Source: Lachnospiraceae bacterium UBA7086
GTDB lineage: Bacteria > Bacillota > Clostridia > Lachnospirales > Lachnospiraceae
Direction: 5' to 3'
Assembly (NCBI GenBank): GCA_002492525.1
Contig: DKZA01000003.1
Location: forward strand, 1 to 16,370
DNA: 16,370 nt
The translations under genes and the position numbers were made by a program. Every line of letters begins with the position of its first letter. Position 1 is the stretch's first letter. Below, one piece after another: positions 12,873-16,370 of the stretch. The notes beneath the pieces are model-generated. The model did no database searches. It saw only the letters and a list, made by a program, of their open reading frames with translations, and had not been told where the DNA came from.

Positions 12873-14123
12873 ATGGACGCTATTCGTATCTATGGTGGTA
12901 ACTGTCTGACAGGACAGACTAAGATACAGGGGTCAAAAAATGCGTCGCTGCCGGTTCTTGCGGCGACACTTTTGATAAACGGTACCTGCGAGATTGAGAA
13001 CTGCCCTAACATTTCGGATGTGTTTCATATGTTACGGCTCCTGGAGAGCCTGGGCTGTAAAATAACGAGAGAAGAAGGACTTGTGCGGGTAGATACAGGG
13101 CAGTTGTCGGAGTGTGACATGCCGGCGGACTCCGTGGGAGTCATGCGTTCGTCCATTATGCTTTTGGGAGCCCTTTTAGCCAGAGCGGGCAGTGTCAGTA
13201 TGGAATATCCGGGAGGATGTGTGATCGGTAAAAGACCGATAGATCTTCATCTGCGTGCTCTGCGCCGTATGGGGGTAGAAATTACGGAGGAGGAAGAGGG
13301 ATTTTGCGCCCGGACGTCAGGGCTGCAAGGCACGGTACAGGAACTTCCTTTTGTCAGTGTCGGTGTAACGGAAAATCTGATTCTCGCGGCGGTGCTGGCA
13401 CAGGGATGTACAATTATCCATCCTGCGGCAAGAGAGCCGGAGATTCAGATCCTATGTGATTTCCTGCAAAGTGCCGGAGCGAAGATCACAGGGGTTGGTA
13501 CGGACCGGCTGGTGATTGAAGGCGTACAAAGTCTTCATCCGGTACGGTTTCGCGTGCCGGCGGACAGAATCGTAGCGGGCACTTATCTGGCAGCTTGTAT
13601 GGTTACCGGCGGCCGGGTGTTTTTGCAGGACGCGCCCTGTGAGCATATGCAGAGTGTGTTCGCGTGTGCGAGGAAACTGGGAACGGAGATTTCCTGTGAA
13701 AGAGACGGCGTTCTTGTGTCCGGAAGAGCTTGTGAACCGTTTCCGGAGGGGCTGGTGACAGCATGTTATCCGGGATTTCCTACAGATCTGCAATCTCTTT
13801 TTATGGTAGTGATGGCACTTTCCGGACATTCCGGCTGGATCGAGGAGACAGTGTTTGAGAACCGGTTTCGGATTGTTCCAGAATTATGCAGAATGGGGGC
13901 CGATATTACGGTACAGGGAGCAAGAGCCTATATCCACCCTGTGGAGTGTCTTCACGGTGCGATTGTGGAGGCCAAGGAACTGCGGGGAGGCGCGGCATTG
14001 GTGGCGGCAGCCCTTGCGGCCGAAGGCACAAGTATTGTGACCAATCGACATTATATAGACCGGGGATATGAAGATATTTCCTTAAGCTTCCGGGAACTGG
14101 GAGCAGATATTGAACTGGCATGA
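12873..14123 (+). CDS. murA: UDP-N-acetylglucosamine 1-carboxyvinyltransferase
   Basis: Cytoplasmic enzyme that transfers enolpyruvate from PEP to UDP-GlcNAc, the first committed step of peptidoglycan synthesis. 416 residues, close to the usual 417-430, in the two-domain EPSP-synthase fold. Key positions are present: Lys22 and Asn23 in QGSKNASLP, the catalytic and fosfomycin-target Cys116 in PGGCVIGKRPIDLH, Asp in PGFPTDLQ (the general base region), and Arg in ELRGGAALV near the C-terminus. Cys at 116 predicts an ordinary fosfomycin-sensitive active site. In the Bacillus-type cluster the slot between ftsW/spoVE and divIB holds murG and murB, so murA here is a rearrangement or lineage-specific order. 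Some Clostridia carry two murA copies; which copy this is cannot be told. Its stop lies within a perfect hairpin. Confidence 0.96.
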   Translation: MDAIRIYGGNCLTGQTKIQGSKNASLPVLAATLLINGTCEIENCPNISDVFHMLRLLESLGCKITREEGLVRVDTGQLSECDMPADSVGVMRSSIMLLGALLARAGSVSMEYPGGCVIGKRPIDLHLRALRRMGVEITEEEEGFCARTSGLQGTVQELPFVSVGVTENLILAAVLAQGCTIIHPAAREPEIQILCDFLQSAGAKITGVGTDRLVIEGVQSLHPVRFRVPADRIVAGTYLAACMVTGGRVFLQDAPCEHMQSVFACARKLGTEISCERDGVLVSGRACEPFPEGLVTACYPGFPTDLQSLFMVVMALSGHSGWIEETVFENRFRIVPELCRMGADITVQGARAYIHPVECLHGAIVEAKELRGGAALVAAALAAEGTSIVTNRHYIDRGYEDISLSFRELGADIELA

Positions 14124-14139
14124 CAGTAGTGTCATGCCA
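14116..14139 (+). other. perfect 10 bp hairpin over the murA stop codon
   Basis: TGGCATGACA (14116-14125) pairs without mismatch with TGTCATGCCA (14130-14139) around a GTAG loop. The murA stop TGA (14121-14123) is inside the left arm. The ftsQ ribosome binding region (GAGG 14141-14144) starts two bases after the stem. No T-tract follows, so it is not a terminator; a role in message stability, processing or separating the translation of the two genes is possible. Confidence 0.6.
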
Positions 14140-14151
14140 TGAGGTTGGGGA

Positions 14152-15000
14152 ATGAGTAATAAGAAAACAGTCAGAAAAGTGAAGAAAAAGAACCCGAATC
14201 TTCGGCTTGTGAAGAACGGAGACATTCAGCCGAAGAAAAACAGAAAGCGCAGGGATAAACAGGAGAAGATCCGTTTTGACAAATCCAAAAGGATCGGGAT
14301 AGCGGCAGGCTCTTTCATTCTTCTTCTGTCCCTGTTTTTGGGCGGATACTATTATATTGTAAAAAATTATACGATCACCACTGTTTATGTGGAAGGAAAC
14401 ATCCACTATACCAATGAGGAGATCATGGAGATGGTCATGGGCGGCAGGTACGGAAATAATTCTCTGTTTTTATCCCTGAAATACCGGGACAAGGGAATTG
14501 ATAATGTGCCTTTCATTCAGACCATGGACGTGTCTATCGAGGCTAAGGATACTGTCCGGATCACGGTGTACGAAAAGGCACTTGCCGGTTATGTGTCCTA
14601 TTTGGGGCGTTATGTGTACTTTGACAAGGACGGAATCGTGGTGGAAACTTCACAGCAGAAAACAGCCGGTATCCCGCAGGTGACGGGGCTGTCATTTGAC
14701 CATGTGATATTACATGAACCGCTTCCGGTAGAAAAACCGGAGATTTTTGATGAAATTCTGAATATTTCTCAGCAGTTATCCAAGTATTCACTTTCGGCGG
14801 ACAAGATATACTTTGACAGCGATTACCAGGTGACACTGATATTTGGGGATGCTAAAGTAGCTATAGGTGACAGCCAGGATATTGATGAAAAAATTATGAC
14901 ATTACAATATCTGCTTCCCAGTCTTGCGGGACAAAGTGGTACTTTGGATATGCGGGAATACAGTGAAGATACGACCTCTTACAGCTTCGAGAAGGACTAA
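14152..15000 (+). CDS. ftsQ: cell division protein FtsQ/DivIB
   Basis: 282 residues with the FtsQ/DivIB layout. A very basic cytoplasmic tail (residues 1-47, many Lys and Arg) is followed by one membrane segment at about 48-70. The POTRA domain then begins with ITTVYVEGNIHYTNEEIMEMV, the usual opening of that domain, followed by the FtsQ beta domain with ITVYEKALAGYV, where the conserved EK precedes the strand. The protein links FtsL/DivIC to the septal synthase and restrains or promotes its activity. Start ATG 14152 has GAGG at 14141-14144. Sequence conservation in this family is low, but the domain order, and the position before ftsZ, make the call firm. It ends 121 bases before ftsZ; that gap has a promoter, so ftsZ need not depend on it. 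Confidence 0.92.
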   Translation: MSNKKTVRKVKKKNPNLRLVKNGDIQPKKNRKRRDKQEKIRFDKSKRIGIAAGSFILLLSLFLGGYYYIVKNYTITTVYVEGNIHYTNEEIMEMVMGGRYGNNSLFLSLKYRDKGIDNVPFIQTMDVSIEAKDTVRITVYEKALAGYVSYLGRYVYFDKDGIVVETSQQKTAGIPQVTGLSFDHVILHEPLPVEKPEIFDEILNISQQLSKYSLSADKIYFDSDYQVTLIFGDAKVAIGDSQDIDEKIMTLQYLLPSLAGQSGTLDMREYSEDTTSYSFEKD

Positions 15001-15044
15001 ATTTAGGAAAATGATGACAAAAACACATAAAAACAAAAAAAAGG

Positions 15045-15073
15045 TTGCGAATTTGGAAAAATAATTATATGAT
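15045..15073 (+). promoter_or_regulatory. candidate sigma-A promoter for ftsZ
   Basis: TTGCGA (15045-15050; four of six) and TATGAT (15068-15073; five of six) are separated by 17 bases. The stretch just upstream (15019-15042) is A-rich, as in an UP-like element. Transcription would start near 15080, leaving a leader of about 40 bases before the ftsZ ribosome binding site. Confidence 0.65.
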
Positions 15074-15105
15074 AATCTATATGAGTTTATGTGGAGATAG
15101 ATTTT

Positions 15106-15114
15106 AGGAGGAGG
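15106..15114 (+). promoter_or_regulatory. extended ribosome binding site that fixes the TTG start of ftsZ
   Basis: AGGAGGAGG ends seven bases before TTG 15122. No in-frame ATG lies at a plausible distance, and the resulting N-terminus MLEIKSND is typical for clostridial FtsZ. Confidence 0.85.
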
Positions 15115-15121
15115 AATCACC

Positions 15122-16351
15122 TTGCTTGAGATTAAGTCGAATGATGCTGAGTCAGCAGCGAAGATCATCGTAGTCGGTGTCGGCGGTGCGGGCAACAATG
15201 CTGTGAATAGAATGATAGATGAAGAGATAGACGGGGTGGAATTTATTGGTATTAATACCGATAAACAGGCATTGCAGCTGTGCAAGGCGCCCACACTTCT
15301 ACAGATTGGGGAGAAACTGACGAAGGGACTGGGTGCAGGTGCCAAGCCGGAGATTGGTGAAAAGGCAGCGGAGGAAAGTTCTGAGGAAGTGGCCCAGGCA
15401 TTAAAGGGTGCGGATATGGTGTTTGTTACCTGTGGTATGGGCGGCGGCACCGGTACTGGAGCTGCACCTGTGGTGGCCAAGCTTGCGAAGGATATGGGAA
15501 TTTTGACGGTCGGTGTTGTGACCAAGCCATTCCGGTTTGAGGCGAAAGCCCGGATGACCAATGCACTGGCAGGTATAGATAAGATTAAAGATAACGTAGA
15601 TACTCTGATTGTGATTCCTAATGATAAATTACTGGAGATTGTGGACAGGCGTACTACCATGCCGGATGCTTTGAAGAAAGCAGATGAAGTCTTGCAGCAG
15701 GCTGTGCAGGGTATTACGGATTTGATTAATATGCCGGCCATCATCAACCTGGACTTTGCGGATGTGCAGACTGTCATGAAGGACAAGGGTATCGCACATA
15801 TTGGTATCGGTACGGGTAAAGGAGATGATAAGGCCAGCGAGGCTGCTAAGATGGCGGTGGAGAGTCCGCTCCTGGAGACCACGATCACTGGCGCAACGCA
15901 TGTCATCATCAATGTTTCCGGTGATATTTCCCTGGCAGATGCGTCCGATGCATCCGATTATGTGAGAGCGCTTACCGGTGACGAAGTAAATATCATCTTC
16001 GGTGCGATGTATGACTCCAGTATGTCAGATACCTGTAATGTGACGATTATCGCTACCGGAATCGAGGAGAAGGCAAGACAAAACAGCGGCCTCGGTTTTA
16101 AGAGCGGATACATAACCCCCACTTCCTTACAGAGCAAGGGTGTTGCAGGAACTTCTGCGGGCGCGGGGCTTAGTGCATTTGCAACGCAGAGTATGGGATT
16201 GAAACAGCCTGTCACGGCATCTTCCGTCGGCGGACAAGCAAAGCCGCAGCCGACGTTAAAGCAGATAGGCGGCATTAACAGGACCAGCGATATCAGAAGT
16301 TCGGTGGAGGAGAAATCCTTGAAGATTCCGGATTTTCTGAAGAGCAAATAA
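15122..16351 (+). CDS. ftsZ: cell division protein FtsZ
   Basis: Tubulin-like GTPase that polymerises into the division ring. 409 residues and complete. The nucleotide-binding region opens with IIVVGVGGAGNNAVNRM (15-31). The tubulin signature GGGTGTG is at 107-113. The synergy (T7) loop NLDFAD at 209-214 carries the acidic residues that complete the active site of the neighbouring subunit. A variable linker (about 320-390) precedes the conserved C-terminal peptide KIPDFLKSK, which binds membrane tethers. No ftsA lies between ftsQ and ftsZ, so the tether (FtsA elsewhere, SepF or another) is not visible here. It has its own promoter (15045-15073). Only 19 bases follow the stop, so its terminator or downstream partner is out of view. 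Confidence 0.99.
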   Translation: MLEIKSNDAESAAKIIVVGVGGAGNNAVNRMIDEEIDGVEFIGINTDKQALQLCKAPTLLQIGEKLTKGLGAGAKPEIGEKAAEESSEEVAQALKGADMVFVTCGMGGGTGTGAAPVVAKLAKDMGILTVGVVTKPFRFEAKARMTNALAGIDKIKDNVDTLIVIPNDKLLEIVDRRTTMPDALKKADEVLQQAVQGITDLINMPAIINLDFADVQTVMKDKGIAHIGIGTGKGDDKASEAAKMAVESPLLETTITGATHVIINVSGDISLADASDASDYVRALTGDEVNIIFGAMYDSSMSDTCNVTIIATGIEEKARQNSGLGFKSGYITPTSLQSKGVAGTSAGAGLSAFATQSMGLKQPVTASSVGGQAKPQPTLKQIGGINRTSDIRSSVEEKSLKIPDFLKSK

Positions 16352-16370
16352 AAAAAGTAAATTTGCTTCG

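Noticed and set aside
14902..15912. Long open frame of 336 codons on the minus strand across the ftsQ end and ftsZ
   Set aside because: It lies opposite ftsZ, a gene with complete family signatures; its translation is low-complexity Ser/Ala/Pro/Ile-rich sequence without a domain, as expected from the mirror of a coding frame, and it spans the ftsZ promoter and ribosome binding site.

Overview
The window is a stretch of bacterial chromosome carrying the division and cell wall (dcw) gene cluster, with every gene on the + strand. Medium GC content in the genes, AT-rich gaps, strong AGGAGG-type ribosome binding sites, frequent TTG/GTG starts, the gene order and the sequence style of the proteins all suggest a Firmicute of class Clostridia, most likely Lachnospiraceae. 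This assignment is an inference from recalled gene order and protein features, not from a database match.

Left part (1-2913): a small membrane-anchored YxeA-family protein, an AT-rich gap of 271 bases, the translation-associated ATPase gene ychF, a compact and highly self-complementary element (1793-1917), and lgt, the lipoprotein diacylglyceryl transferase. This block ends at a textbook intrinsic terminator (2871-2913).

Main part (2914-end): a promoter followed by four AAGTGG boxes at an exact 10-base period, a likely MraZ operator. Then come mraZ, rsmH, ftsL, two tandem class B penicillin-binding proteins, mraY, murD, ftsW, murA, ftsQ/divIB and ftsZ. The order resembles the Bacillus cluster (two PBPs after ftsL; mraY-murD-ftsW/spoVE). 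However, murE, murF, murG and ftsA are missing, and murA sits where murG normally lies. ftsZ has its own good promoter and a very strong ribosome binding site that fixes a TTG start.

How the genes work together: MurA makes the first committed precursor of peptidoglycan, MurD adds D-glutamate, and MraY moves the precursor onto undecaprenyl phosphate (lipid I). FtsW polymerises lipid II and the PBPs cross-link it. FtsL and FtsQ/DivIB form part of the regulatory trimer that controls FtsW-PBP, and FtsZ provides the ring. MraZ is the cluster's likely autoregulator and RsmH modifies the ribosome.

No new multi-gene system is visible. The unusual points are mostly non-coding or at motif level: the multi-branch element before lgt, the four-box operator, a stem that covers the ribosome binding site of the second PBP, hairpins next to several other start or stop sites, an octapeptide repeat in the acidic tail of the first PBP, and a KTA in place of KTG in the second PBP.
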